Below, in pieces: positions 10,255 through 20,847 of a DNA stretch of 64,000 bases (position 1 is its first letter; every line of letters starts with the position of its first letter). Location: assembly GCA_036426205.1 (NCBI GenBank), contig CM071568.1, positions 43,953,360-44,017,359 of the forward strand, written 5' to 3'. A program made the translations under genes and the position numbers. Under the pieces are notes generated by a model. That model was not told the origin of the DNA and did no database searches. It was given only the letters and a program-made list of their open reading frames with translations. The DNA comes from Ascaphus truei. Its lineage: Eukaryota > Chordata > Amphibia > Anura > Ascaphidae.

Positions 10255-12160
10255 GTGAGGTGTTGTTTTATTCTTTGTTTGTCAAGTAATGATGATGCCA
10301 TCATTGGTCAAACAGATAAGAATGAGTTTATATGCTTCAATTCAGAAAAGGAAAATATGTATTTCTCAATGGTTTCCGTATCTGCTTTATGTAAAGTAAA
10401 TTACGTTGTTACTTTACAGGGTGAATGAATCATACTGAGGAAGCCAATTAAGCGAATAAGTTTTCACTTTAACGCACATGACCCGTGTTGCTAGCTTCAA
10501 TAAGGTCACATACCTTGCTCGATTCCTAAGCCTTCCTTTCCTTATCCTGTTTTCCTTTGTTTTCTCCAGTCAGCGGTATCACGCTATACACAGAAAAATA
10601 GCACAATGTATTAATATTTGATGGTCTAGCAAAGCTATTAGGTTCAAAGCTCTAAACAGGGTCACCTTTCACCACACACGTGCGTCAGACATTTCTGTCT
10701 AGGTTTGTTTCATTCCATTCCTTTGTAATATGTGTGCGTTGGTGTTATTTTAATGTGAAAGTTTGTGATAACACATCAATCCGAAAGAAAGCAGGAGTCG
10801 AGGGGTTTGTGCATATATTTAAGAGCTTCCTACACAACACGGCACATGTTCCCTCACCTTTATATTATTCTCTTTCTCATGTCACCCACACACACTCATG
10901 CTATTTCTGCCTTTTTCTACATACTGTACTATTATCTCAGAAACATAGAGCAGATACAAAAAGAGCAGGAAGCAACTTTGTCACAAATGACAGATGCCTT
11001 CTCTCTACCCTAGTAAGAGGTCTCTGAACTTGCGTGCACAACTCTATGAGACATCCGGAGATCCAGCAATACATATCTGGGACTCCATCCTCTAAACGAT
11101 GTTACAATGTAAAGCACTACTCAGAATGAAGAAGAATAGAAACCCCAAAAATAATTACAAATAAAATGTACTATGACTGAGGGGAGGGGGGGGGGGGCGT
11201 GGAGGGGGACAAGTCTCCTTTTTTTAATTATGCGTTTTGAATGACCTTGCACATTGATATTTAATGATTGTAAAAAAAATATATATTGTTGCACATCTCT
11301 AGTACATATTATGGCGTAGTCCTCAGTGGAGAAATGCAGAGCATAGCATACCAGGGTTGAAAAAATAGGAGTACAGCACTTCCAAAATAGATTAAAAACT
11401 ATTTATTTGTGGAATGACATAGGGGACATCAAAAAATGGTGGTGGGTAAATGAGAGAACTCTGTTAATGTCCCTAGTACATCATATGTTTTCTTTATTCA
11501 CATGAAAGTACAGCCCAGAATTATGCCGAGTCCTCCAGCCCAGCACAGTGCTATCTCCTCCAGCACTAAAAGACATGAGAGCAGCATGTTTGCAATGCAA
11601 GTGAAAGTGACAGCATATTAAGAAGTACTGCTATCTGTTCTGGGCTCTTTCTGTGCCGCTGATCGTCTGATCCTCCCACCACATGGGAGGATGCAGCTTG
11701 TGCGTGGTTGGTGTGGCTTGTTTGGGTACAAAAGCAAATCAGTCTACATGCGGAGTAATTATAAATTAAATTACTCCAGCTTTGTAATTGGAAAATATTC
11801 CGGCATTACCATTTATATAACCAGCCTGGGAGACTTACAGTACATACTGCTTTCTAACGAGGAGGAGGAAGAGGAGGAAAGAAGAGACATAAGCTGGCTT
11901 GTTAGCTGTGTGTTTTTGTCCAACTTGGTATCAAGGATAGACATACTTTTTCTTGCTGAAAGGTAAAATGTATTAAAGCATACCTGCTTCCTTAACAGAG
12001 TCGCTGTAAAATGGACAAATACATTGCATGTGATCAGTTGTCAATTAATGTTAACATCTGCTAGGTTTAGCTTGCCATGTCTACAAATTAACTTGGAAAC
12101 ATAATTTCAAAGACTTACACAGATGTAGCCAACCCATGGTGCGCTCCCGCACGTGAAATA
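10255..12160. other. presumed intronic DNA, no recognised features
   Basis: This stretch follows the candidate exon. It contains a G-run near 11187-11198, a short GAGGA-rich purine patch near 11858-11880 and chance open frames. I see no second exon with matched splice sites. Confidence 0.45.
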
Positions 12161-12295
12161 GTTTGATTGCCTCGCTCAGTGGTGGACTTACCTTTTTACC
12201 ACCTGTATAGGGTGACCAGATTTACAAAAGTAAAAACCGGGACACATTAAAAAAAAATGTATAAAACAAATGACATCACCAACTGCGCCCCTTCT

Positions 12296-13325
12296 CCTTT
12301 ATGTCTCTCCGCCCCTCTCTGTCCCCCTTTCTCTCACACACACCCCCTCCCCCCCATCCCTCCATTCTCTCTCCCCCCATACCCTCTGTCCCCACCCCTC
12401 CTCCATCCCTCCATTTTCTCTCTCCCTCCCATCCCTCCCCCATCCCTCCATTCTCTCTCTCTCTGCCCCATCCCTTCTTTCTCTCCGCCCGCATCCCTCC
12501 ATTCTCTCTCTCGGTACCCCATCCCTCCATTCTCTCTCTTGGTACCCCGTCCCTCCATTCTCTCTCCCCACCCTCCATTCTCTCTTTCCCCCCATCCCTC
12601 CATTCGCTATTTCCCCCCCTATCCCTCCATTCATGTTCCATCCTTCCCATTCTGTCTCTCTCCCCATTCTCTGTATCTCTCTCCCCCATTCTCTGTGTCT
12701 CTCTACCCCATTCTCTGTGTCTCTCTCCCCATTCTCTCTCTCTCTTCCCCCCATTCTCTGTGTCTCTCTCTCCCCCCATTCTCTGTATCTCTCTCTCTCC
12801 CCCATTCTTTGTTTCTCTCTCTCCCCCCATTCTCTGTCTCTCTCCCCCCAATTCTCTGTGTATCTCTCTCTCTCCCCCATTCTGTCTCTCTCTCCCCCCC
12901 ATTCTCTGTCTCTCCCCCCCCCCATTCTCTGTCTCTCTCTCTCCCCCCATTCTGTCTCTCTCTCCCCCCCTCCATTCTCTGTCTTTATCTACCCCCATTC
13001 TCTGTCTCTCTCTCCCCCATTCTCTGTCTCTCTCTCTCCCCCATTCTCTGTGTCTCTCTCCCCATTCTCTGTCTCTCTCCCCCACCCATTCTCTGTGTCT
13101 CTCTCCCCATTCTCTGTCTCTCTCCCCATTCTCTGTCTCTCTCCCCATTCTCTGTCTCTCTCTCCCCATTCTCTGTGCCTCTCCCCATTCTGTCTCTCTC
13201 TCTCTCCCCCATAATGTGTGTCTCTCTCTCTCCCCCATTATCTGTGTGTCTCTCTCTCTCCCCACTCTCTGTGTGTCTCTCTCTCCCCCCCATTCTCTGT
13301 GTGTCTCTCCCCCCCCCTCATTCTA
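12296..13325. repeat. 1-kb polypyrimidine minisatellite
   Basis: The + strand is almost pure C/T, built of irregular units near CCCCATTCTCTGTGTCTCTCTC. The earlier part (12340-12640) uses a CCATCCCTCCATTCTCTCTC unit and the later part the ATTCTCTGT unit. Long open frames occur in several frames of both strands only because stops are rare in such sequence. The homopurine/homopyrimidine bias makes triplex (H-DNA) formation plausible. Confidence 0.9.
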
Positions 13326-13326
13326 T

Positions 13327-13480
13327 GGCTGCGCTTATAGTGCCCACGACGTCGACAGCGATGCGACGTCACTCCAAAACAAAACAATTGACTCTGTTGC
13401 CAGCGCTTATAGTAAGCGCGACGGAGCGACCAAAAATTTGGAAGCGGGTTAAATTTGATTTTTTACAGACTGTCGCCACA
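13327..13480. mobile_element. partial Harbinger-like MITE copy
   Basis: GGCTGCGCTTATAGTGCCC at the left edge matches the ends of the copy at 38781-39522 (GACCGCGCTTATAGTGCC). Internal blocks also match: CGACAGCGATGCGACGTCAC, AACAATTGACTC and AAATTTGATTTTTTACAG. The right terminus is decayed. It sits between the minisatellite and the right end of the hAT-like element. Confidence 0.5.
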
Positions 13481-14339
13481 TGGGACTGTCTGAAAACCAA
13501 TCAATGACCCCGTTGCTAGCGACGTTGCTGAAAGTTAAATTATAACTTTCGTGGGTGTGTGTCTCTCTCTCCCCCCATTCTGTCTGTCTACCTATAGAGA
13601 GAGTAAGTGTGTGACTGTGTGTGTCTTTTCTCTCTCCCCATTCTTCCCCCTACCTGTCACTGTGGTGGAGCATTGTGGGGGGTGGGGGGAGCCATCTTGA
13701 GCCCTGGCAACAGACACTGACTCACTTCCAGTTCTCACTGCTGGGGCTTCGCACTCTCCTCCTGCTCTCCTCTCTGCCTGCATTCTCTGCATTGTCTGCT
13801 CTCTGCTGTCCCCCCTGCTCTGATGGTCAAAACTGGTAGTCACAAAAAAGGGGACATTTTAAAGAATGTCGGCAGCTGGGACAGACATTAAAAAAATGGT
13901 ACTGTCCCGGCTAAACCAGGACATCTGGTCACCCTACACCTGTTGGCTCGGGGACGGCCCTCTCCACAGGGTATGACGTCACAATAGCATGTGACGCCAC
14001 GTTGTCATGGCAATGTGGCATCATAATGACGCAATGCTACAGGACGGGGCCCCCAGCAAAAGGTAAGACTGACAAATTGCCTCCCCCAAAAAATTGCCGC
14101 TCAAACTTATGGGAAATCCGCCCCTGGCCCCGTCCACTTCTTGCACGTGGCTGATGCAAAACAATGGATAGATGTGCATCAGAATAAACCAGTCCCTTGA
14201 GTATATGAGAGTCTGCGCTAGGATCACTCCAAATATGCTGGTAAATAATATAATATAATTGCCCTAATAGGGATAGGGGCAGAGGAGAGAGACCCTCTTT
14301 ATTAACATCAGTAACCATATTAAAATCACATGAATCATC

Positions 14340-14910
14340 AACCACATCAACAGGTAAAAACTGGGTGGACCTCGTCAGTAGCCCCAAGTTCACTAGGGTT
14401 CCTCTTTTTGAAAAATGTATTCAGAGTCAACTTCTGGATGAACTTATGCAAGTCCACCACAGCATCAAAGAGGTTGAAGTTAGATGAAGGAGCAAATTTC
14501 AGTCCTTTATTAAGAAAGGATAGTTCCTCATTATTAAGCTCAACATTTGATATATTTATGATCCCACTTATGTCATCTAATTGACTTTCTTCCTCTTGTA
14601 TGAAGACCCCTTTTGATCTCCCTCGTCTGCCCCTTCTTGTCCTCTGTCGTTTTTTGACATGGTAAAGAAGGAGGTCCTCTGGCCCTGTGTAGATTCCCGT
14701 TGCTCATCTTGCTTCTTACCCCAGTCAGACCGTGATTTTGGCCCTTTAGATTTCTTGGAGGTTTTTGAAAACCTTTGCTCATTATCTGACAGATTTTGAA
14801 ATGACACTGAATGTCCCGAAGCTTCATTATCTGAGGCATCAGATTCCCCACTGGTGGTAAAGTGGCCAGATGTATTCTTGAAAATGGCTTTCTGGAGCTT
14901 ATACACACTT
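14340..14910 (-). pseudogene. Penelope-like element ORF, N-terminal fragment
   Basis: The minus strand carries a frame with a hydrophilic, lysine/serine-rich segment (SGHSVSFQNLSDNEQRFSKT, KSKGPKSRSDWGKK). After a frame break near 14577 comes VELNNEELSFLNKGLKFAPS, followed by NFNLFDAVVDLHKFIQKLTL. The pattern LS-LLNKGL-F-P-NFNLFD----KF-R-LTL is the conserved block ahead of the reverse transcriptase in vertebrate Penelope-like elements, and the remnant at 28070-28420 shows it too. A stop follows near 14359 and no reverse transcriptase or GIY-YIG endonuclease is present, so the element is non-autonomous. Confidence 0.6.
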
Positions 14911-15089
14911 GTTATGATGCAGGGGGACCTGCTGGGGTCTCAATAAAGTTTGTTGAGAATGATACCATCTCTCCAGCCTATTAGAATGTACACACGTAGG
15001 AGATGCTAGCTGATTGGATGAGAGATTGTGACGTCACTCGTTAGTGTTAACGGCGCTTGTATTTATATACCGGCTTATTTTTGGAGTAT

Positions 15090-15139
15090 GGTACACCTCG
15101 ATAAAGGGCACACGGCCCGAAACACGTAGGTGTGTTACC
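15090..15139 (+). ncRNA. degenerate hammerhead-ribozyme-like motif
   Basis: Stem I pairs ACACCT (15093-15098) with AGGTGT (15128-15133). Stem II pairs GGGC (15106-15109) with GCCC (15115-15118). GAAAC follows at 15119-15123, then ACGTA just before the 3' arm of stem I. The segment that should read CTGATGA is CTCGATAAA, so the catalytic core is not intact and activity is unlikely. Penelope-like elements are known to carry minimal type I hammerheads. This one lies on the strand opposite to the surrounding Penelope-like ORF. Confidence 0.42.
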
Positions 15140-15265
15140 TGCTGCTGCTGAGGGGGGCTATGTCTGATCCCTCAATAGAATAAAGTATGTATTTTTGCTA
15201 CTGTGAGCCTCCTCCTGCTTCTTAGGCAGTGCACTGCCTTTTTTTCATCTGATGCAAAACAATGG

Positions 15266-15690
15266 CAGCTTCTCCCGCTGGTATGTTGTGTACATCGCTC
15301 TGCAGCGCGCTCCGAATTGCAATAACATCTGTAGATACCTTTTTAAAGAAAGGGACATCAGTTAATTAGATTGAGAATATTAAACATGTCATTTCCACTG
15401 ATAAATATCGGTCCCAGTGTTGTTTGGTTTTTAAAGGTCACTGAAAAGTCAAACGTATTTGTTTAACTGCATAGATGGAACCTTTAGAACTGGGATTATT
15501 GTTTATACCAGTGCTATCTTTCATTTTGCGACTGTATTGTTATTGAGCTAATTTGTGTATAATGTTCCTTGCTCCACTCTACATTCAATAAAATATCCTA
15601 CTCACAGGGCTGCTAATTAGTTTAAATTTATTGGACCCAGGAAAAATTTGGTCTAATTTGCCTTGTCATGTCTTCTACCACCCTCACACC
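15266..15690. other. no recognised features
   Basis: This is unique-looking AT-rich sequence resuming after the target duplication of the Penelope-like insertion. An ATTCAATAAAAT stretch near 15583 is a chance-level polyadenylation match. Confidence 0.45.
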
Positions 15691-16007
15691 CCCCCCCCTT
15701 GTTCTTCCGCCCCCGCCCTTCATGTATTCCTCTCCTTTTTCCATCAGTGTCTTTGCTCATACATTATTACATCCTTTATGCCAGTCCATATTTTCCCCTT
15801 GTGTCCCTCTGTTTTTTCTCCTCTCGTGTATTTCTCTTCTTCTCTCCTCCTATCTTTCATTCTTTTACTTCCAATGTTCAAATCTTCTTTCCTTCCCCTA
15901 AAGTGTTTCTCAATTGTATTTCCTTGTTATCTATCTCCCCCCCTTGATTCTCTCTTATTTTCCACTTCATGTAATTCTCTTTAACCTCCATGTTTTTCTT
16001 TTTCCCC

Positions 16008-16465
16008 CAGCATGTCTTTCTCTCTCCTCTTCCCCAGCATGTCTTTCTCTCTCCTCTTCCCCCAGCATGTCTGTATCTCTCCTCTTCCCTCAGCATGTCT
16101 GTCTCTCTCCTCTCCCCCAGCATGTCTGTCTCTTTCCTCTCCCCCAGCATGTCTGTCTCTTTCCTCTCCCCCAGCATGTCTGTCTCTCTCCTCTTCCCCA
16201 GCATGTCTGTCTCTCTCCTTTTCCCCAGCATGTCTTTCTTTCTGCTCTTCCCCCAGCATGTCTGTATCTCTCCTCTTCCCTCAGCATGTCTGTCTCTCTC
16301 CTCTTCCCCCAGCATGTCTGTCTCTTTCCTCTCCCCCAGCATGTCTGTCTCTCTCCTCTTCCCCAGCATGTCTGTCTCTCTCCTCTCCCCCAGCATGTCT
16401 GTCTCTCTCCTTTTCCCCAGCATGTCTGTCTCTCTCCTTTTCCCCAGCATGTCTTTTTCTATTCC
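16008..16465. repeat. 27/28-bp minisatellite, about 17 units
   Basis: The unit CAGCATGTCTGTCTCTCTCC plus CTCTTCCC or CTCTCCC repeats about 17 times inside a broader pyrimidine-rich tract (about 15690-16950). Variant units recur in the same order. The GTATCTC variant followed by a TCAG-start unit appears as units 3-4 and again as units 10-11, and the TTTTCC-ending variant recurs too, pointing to a higher-order period of about seven units. Each unit junction reads as a pyrimidine tract followed by CAG. Open frames on both strands are composition artefacts. Confidence 0.9.
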
Positions 16466-17296
16466 TAAACCATTCATATAATTATTTTTCTTTGTTCTCA
16501 CCTCATGTATTTATCGTTTTCCCCATCTCGTCTTTCCTCCCTCATATCTCTTTTCTCACGTATGCTTTCATTCTACTTTTAACACCCCCATGTCTGTCTC
16601 TTTCCTTTCCCAATTGATGTAATTCTACTTCTTTAATCCTCTCTTTAATGTCTCTCTTTCTTTCCACCCCTGTCCTTTCCTTTTTTCCTCTACATGTCTT
16701 TATCCTCTTTAACTATCTGATTTATCTTCTTCTCAGCATCTTTTCTCTTCCTCCTCCTTTCTCACTCTTTCCCCCTCATATCTTTCTCTTTTCTCCCTCC
16801 TCAAATCTTTCTTTTCTCTATTATGTATTTCTCTGTTCTCTTTAATTTTATCTCCTTTCCTTTTTGTTTTTTGCTCTTCTTTTCTGTCTCTTCTTCCCTT
16901 TCATGTCTTTCTTTCTCCACGTGGTTTAGCCCTTCCCTCTCAAGCTTTTTCAGCCTCTCTGCCACATGCTGCAGCTTCAGCCTTGTGCTCCTCCACTCAA
17001 GGCCCTGCCTACTTCCTGAAGCCCTGCCTACTACGAGAGGCCCCACCTACTTCCTGAGGCCTCACCTACTGCTGAGGCCCCACCTGAGGCCTCAATTACT
17101 GATGGAGGCTCAGCAGAGAGGAATGGATTTCACTCTCCATGCTGCTTGCATCTCAAGGGGCCCCATGCAGTGAATTTATGCACCCACAGGGGGCCACGCC
17201 CTTATAGCCGACAGGCCCCTGACAGCAGTAATGTCTGTCCCCCCTTGTCAGCGGCCCTGTCTGCTCACTAGCGTTTTAGACAGTAGTATGTACAGG

Positions 17297-17644
17297 TAGC
17301 GTTGCCAGGTGGCTTCTCCAAAAATACTGGACATAATGGGGAAAGGTACGACGTGCTTGAGACACACGCACACACACACACACCCAGGCTCCTTACCCCT
17401 CCTCCTGATTGGCTGCTGCTGGGTAATGCAGCCAATCAGGAAGGAGGAAGCTGCTCAGTCCCCTAGCAACAGCCCTGCGGTCTCCCTGCTCAGGGAAATA
17501 ATGTGGCCCCCCAAGCCGGTCAGGTCACTATGTCCAGAGAGGCAATACCGGACACATACTTGTCCAATATTACCTCTCATTTTTTACTGGACAGTGTCCA
17601 AATACAGGACAGTCCGGTTCAATACTGGACACCTGGCAACCCTA
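17297..17644. mobile_element. 348-bp hAT-like element with an 8-bp duplication
   Basis: The ends TAGCGTTGCCAGGT and ACCTGGCAACCCTA are inverted repeats with one mismatch. The flanks TGTACAGG (17289-17296) and TGTATAGG (17645-17652) differ at one position. Inside are a short CA repeat (17362-17382), a CCAATCAGGA palindromic segment and inner pairs built on TACTGGAC/GTCCAGTA-like sequence. It has no coding capacity. It is related in design to 12208-13936 and 59657-59944. Confidence 0.7.
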
Positions 17645-17798
17645 TGTATAGGTGAATGCAGGTAATGACAAATGTATGTAAAACTGCAATAGAGGAGAAA
17701 TGTAACCACAAACATATAACAGCAGGACATTATGTGAATCAAATGATCACCAAAGGATAAGTGGTGCAATTTGTGTTTTGTGCTTTCTTTCATAGCAC

Positions 17799-18435
17799 CA
17801 GGGCCAGACCGAGACAGTACCGCACTGCGGGGTAGGCTAAAAATGTGTCGCCCGCCTCGACATCCCATGGCGACGTGTTGCAGTGACAACATTATGCCAA
17901 ATGACATCGCGTTGTCATGGAAATGTGTCACCATGTAATGTCGGGATACTGAAAGAGGAGGTGACAAAAAGATACGGCTAACATTATTGACTTTTTACCG
18001 CGCGCTCCGACCCCAACGCCATCTTTAAATGTCTGAGTCCTGCGCAGCCTCATCAATGTCAAGGGACATTTAAAAATGGTTCAACGGAGCGGCGGGCGCG
18101 GAACTACGAGCAGCGGCAGCAGCAAGGGAGATTGATATTGACAAGGGCGCTCGACCACCAGGGATATTGATGGAGCGGCGACATGGGACAGGTCCTGCAT
18201 CCCACGCTGCTGCTCCGTCAATGGCCCGCGTGGCCGTGCGCCCTTGTCAATGTCCCTTGCTGCAACCTCTCCAAGTCACGCGTATGCCGCCGCTCTGGTG
18301 CGCTATCTTTAAATGTCATTTGACATTGACGAGGCTGAACAGAACTCATTTAGAGATGTAGCTGGGTTCAAAGCGCCCTTTTCGATTGGCACCCCGGTCA
18401 AGTGCCCAGCCAGCCCGCACCTTAATCCGGCCCAA
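17799..18435. mobile_element. 637-bp hAT-like element containing a fold-back
   Basis: The left end CAGGGCCAGACCGAG and the right end (reverse complement GGGCCGGATTAAGG) are decayed hAT-style termini. The flanks CATAGCAC (17791-17798) and CATAGCTG (18436-18443) share six of eight bases. The interior is CpG-rich, unlike the flanks, and holds the inverted repeat at 18040-18342. No transposase frame is present. Confidence 0.5.
18040..18342. repeat. 303-bp GC-rich fold-back
   Basis: CTGCGCAGCCTCATCAATGTCAAGG near 18040 pairs with the complement ending GAGGCTGAACAG (18342). An inner pair around GCAGCAAGGGA (18118) and TCCCTTGCTGC (18252-18262) continues the stem. Pairing is imperfect (several mismatches and small indels) over arms of about 100-150 bp. 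Confidence 0.6.
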
Positions 18436-18799
18436 CATAGCTGCTTTAAACTGCTGAACAAAGTTCTAAATTCACCAAGAGAAGAGCTTTGAAAGTAATC
18501 TCACAGTTTTCTTACCAGATGGCCCAAGGATTAGTGGATTAGTTGTCTTTATGAATTACATACTGTACGGACTTGCAACATGACGAGCTCAAAGACTGGG
18601 TTTGGAATGCAACAATATAACCATTTACGCATTTGTTAAGAAAACAGTTGGATCAGAATTTTTTACATTTCTTATTTCTTTTTCCCTTTCATCCTAAAAT
18701 ATGCATATGATAAAATTGCGCTCTTTTGAATACAATACTAAATTACAACAGAACACCACAACATTGTTTGCAAAGCTATTTTACTTGTGCCTGTTATTA

Positions 18800-19690
18800 C
18801 CGCTAAGTTAATAAAGGGGTTCTCACCTCCGCTACCCACCCGGTATGCCTAAACACCCACCACAGGCCAAATACCACCTTCACCCACCCCGCACTACCAC
18901 CAATAAACATTAAAATACAACACAACAACCAATACTATCCAATACACCCATTGATTGCCAGTGTGGTTGCCTATGCCCTCAAAGGAGCAAAGATAACCCC
19001 AATGGCAATGAATGGGAACCCTACTACCCACCCCCTCTACCACCAACAAACCAGGTACTCTGGTTTAACCCCTTCATTACCTTAGCTGCTAGCTGCTAAG
19101 GTAATGAAGAGGTTTTTATTTTAATAACACAGTATTGAAGCAATAGGTCTCCGGAGCTGAATCGCATTAATTTCAGCTGTAGGGACCCCCTGTTTTTCGA
19201 GTTACAGGCCCCGGTATTTCCCTGCATTGTTTAAATCTCCCGCATCACGTGACCGGGACATTTAAACTTTGCGGAGATACCGGCACCCCATACCAGATCC
19301 TGTATCTTGGGAATCAGGGGGTTCTCGGAGCTGAAATTAATGTAGTTCAGCTTCGGAGACCCACTGCTTCAATACTGTGTTATTAAAATAAAATAAAAAC
19401 AGTGTGATTGTCTGTAAGAGCTGTGCAGGGAGATGCAGCACTCTATATGCAGTTCTTACAGACTGCAGGCAGAACGCATGGGAAGAACTTTGAAAAAGAC
19501 ACTGCTAACTCAATCGGTATTGCCATTATCCTACCAAACAGTATCTGACTTGCGATAACTCTTTCTGAATATCGTGATAACACAAACATCAGACCGTGAG
19601 GTAGGTCATGCCAAACTGTTCGATATGACAGTGATTTTATCGAAGCTACCTTAATGGGCCCCTAAGGGTGGGCACTCTCATGGTCTCTCA
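18800..19690. repeat. large dispersed repeat, copy A
   Basis: The block from GATACCGGCACCCCATA (19275) through AGCTGAAATTAATG and the TACTGTGTTATTAAAAT end (about 19390) matches 24428-24545. Both copies contain a palindromic AACCCCTTCATTaCCTTAGC segment. It ends near CCTTAATGGGCCCCTAAGG, comparable to the GCCCCTTAGGG edge of the copy near 24785. The superfamily is not identified. Confidence 0.45.
19072..19109. repeat. 38-bp perfect hairpin
   Basis: CTTCATTACCTTAGC (19072-19086) is exactly complementary to 19095-19109, with an 8-nt loop. A homologous hairpin with CCTTAGCGG/CCGCTAAGG arms lies near 24322-24353. Confidence 0.75.
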
Positions 19691-20132
19691 CGTTTTGGTT
19701 GTCCTGAAAACCGATTGGTTGTGGTTTTGAATTTGTAAAAAATTACAGGGAAATAAAACTTTTCTAATTTAGGCCAACTTTTTCGAACTTTCAACTTTTC
19801 ACAAATGTTTGTATGTTTTTTTCGTTTGGATAATCGAAACGTTCACACCAATTTATGAACAAACAAAAAAACTTAACTGAGTATAAGCTTTTTCACTGTC
19901 TTTACTGTAGCTACAATTTTCCTAAATTTGAAAGTTCATTCCAAAGTTCAACTCGAACATCAAAACAAACTACAAAAATGCAACTTTAAATAAGTTATAA
20001 TACTTGGTAACTGCATCATAATACCTTGTATCCTAATGTCTCATTTGCAAAGTGCTGTGTAAAATATTAAATATATAAATACATTTCAAAAATATACATA
20101 TTTTGGGAGAGGGTGTTGCCACCAATGTATTC

Positions 20133-20774
20133 TGTGGCTGCTGGTTCATACCTGGGTGGTAAACAGGAGGCAGGAGACCTCCGCGATGTCGTGGGGAGGA
20201 CATCAGGACAGGTTCACGGTGGTTTCCTTGATCAGTGACAGCGCCTCCATCCCCAGAGGATCCTGAGACTTCCAGGATGGACATCAGGAGCACTTGTTCT
20301 TTGTGAACAATTTAATCATAACTTCAGATTGGGTAAAACTGGGTTTATTGGTACATGCATGATGGTAAATACAGGTCATAGTCCCTGATGCAGTACCCAG
20401 ACTTAAGGCCTTATTCATCCCTCTTGTAGATACCCTACCCCCGACTGGGGCAGGCCTCAGCCTTCTCCCTCTGGAAAGAGGCTGTCTGCTGAGTCTGTAC
20501 ACGCTGAAGTACAACCCAGACTCCTCTCTCACTAACCCTTACTCTACACTATAGAGGTGATACCCCCTCCTTCCCAGGGGAGTGGCTAGTAAGCCGGCCT
20601 ACATACTGTCATAGACCCCCTTACAATCACAAGCTAATCCTAAACTTTATTGAACCTACACTATGAACAAAATAACATATCCAGAATAGTCTACGGCTAA
20701 CACTGCCCACTATTAAATGAGACTTACAGTATTATAAGGCCAGAAACTCAGTAGTTCCAGGAGACTGGACTACA
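20133..20774 (-). mobile_element. LTR-like repeat, minus orientation
   Basis: It begins TGTGGCTGCTGG and ends GGACTACA, giving TG...CA edges. CAGCGCCTCCATCC near 20240 and a reverse-strand AATAAA (GTTTATTGG near 20342) are shared in order with the neighbouring block at 20848 and with 35987-36600. No target duplication is visible. Confidence 0.42.
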
Positions 20775-20789
20775 CATATGTAACCCATG

Positions 20790-20813
20790 CCCCCCCCCCC
20801 CCCCCCCCCCCCC
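20790..20813. repeat. 24-nt poly-C run
   Basis: An uninterrupted run of C lies between two LTR-like blocks. The complementary strand is poly-G and could form quadruplex. Length is likely polymorphic or sequencing-sensitive. Confidence 0.9.
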
Positions 20814-20847
20814 TCTGGGAGAAGGACTGAATTACTACTGTATCTAG

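Larger units (their letters stand above)
12208..13936. mobile_element. hAT-like element with TAGGGTGACC ends, enlarged by a minisatellite
   Basis: Terminal inverted repeats TAGGGTGACCAGAT (12208) and ATCTGGTCACCCTA (ending 13936) are perfect, and CCGGGACA/TGTCCCGG follows inside. The flanks CACCTGTA (12200-12207) and CACCTGTT (13937-13944) form an 8-bp duplication with one mismatch. Elements with the same type of end lie at 17297-17644 (TAGCGTTGCC) and 59657-59944. At 1729 bp this copy is far larger than those (288-348 bp), because the pyrimidine minisatellite and a further MITE lie inside it. Confidence 0.72.
12177..14126. mobile_element. hAT-type element, outer layer of a nested insertion
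   Basis: The left end CAGTGGTGGACTTACC (12177) and the reverse complement of the right end, CAGGGGCGGATTTCCC (ending 14126), are related hAT-style termini. The flanking octamers GCCTCGCT (12169-12176) and GCCCCGTC (14127-14134) agree at 5 of 8 positions, consistent with an old 8-bp duplication. Removing the inner element at 12208-13936 with one copy of its octamer rejoins the sequence into ACCACCTGTTGGCTCGG. The outer element itself is then only about 210 bp, a MITE with no coding capacity. Confidence 0.6.
14168..15248 (-). mobile_element. truncated Penelope-like element with a perfect 17-bp target duplication
   Basis: CTGATGCAAAACAATGG occurs at 14151-14167 and again, identically, at 15249-15265, bracketing a 1081-bp insertion. 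On the minus strand the insert encodes an N-terminal Penelope-like protein region (see 14340-14910). At its high-coordinate side it holds a hammerhead-like hairpin (15090-15139), a TATA-like ATTTATATACC (15060-15071) and AATAAAG on the + strand (near 15178). The duplication joins cleanly when the insert is removed. The Penelope-like assignment rests on protein similarity remembered for vertebrate Poseidon/Neptune-type elements. The 17-bp duplication is seen directly. Confidence 0.68.

Noticed and set aside
12257..13507. Very long open frames (up to 416 codons) on both strands
   Set aside because: They lie in a C/T minisatellite where stop codons are rare. All frames are Ser/Leu/Pro/Cys or Gly/Glu/Arg repeats with no domain, and the repeat units vary in length.
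13592..13843. Overlapping open frames on both strands near the minisatellite end
   Set aside because: They are inside the hAT-like element and Ser/Leu/Arg-biased, with no support as a gene.
15878..16617. Open frames of 160-207 codons with regular repeats
   Set aside because: They are products of the 27/28-bp minisatellite read in every frame. The unit length is not consistently a multiple of three.
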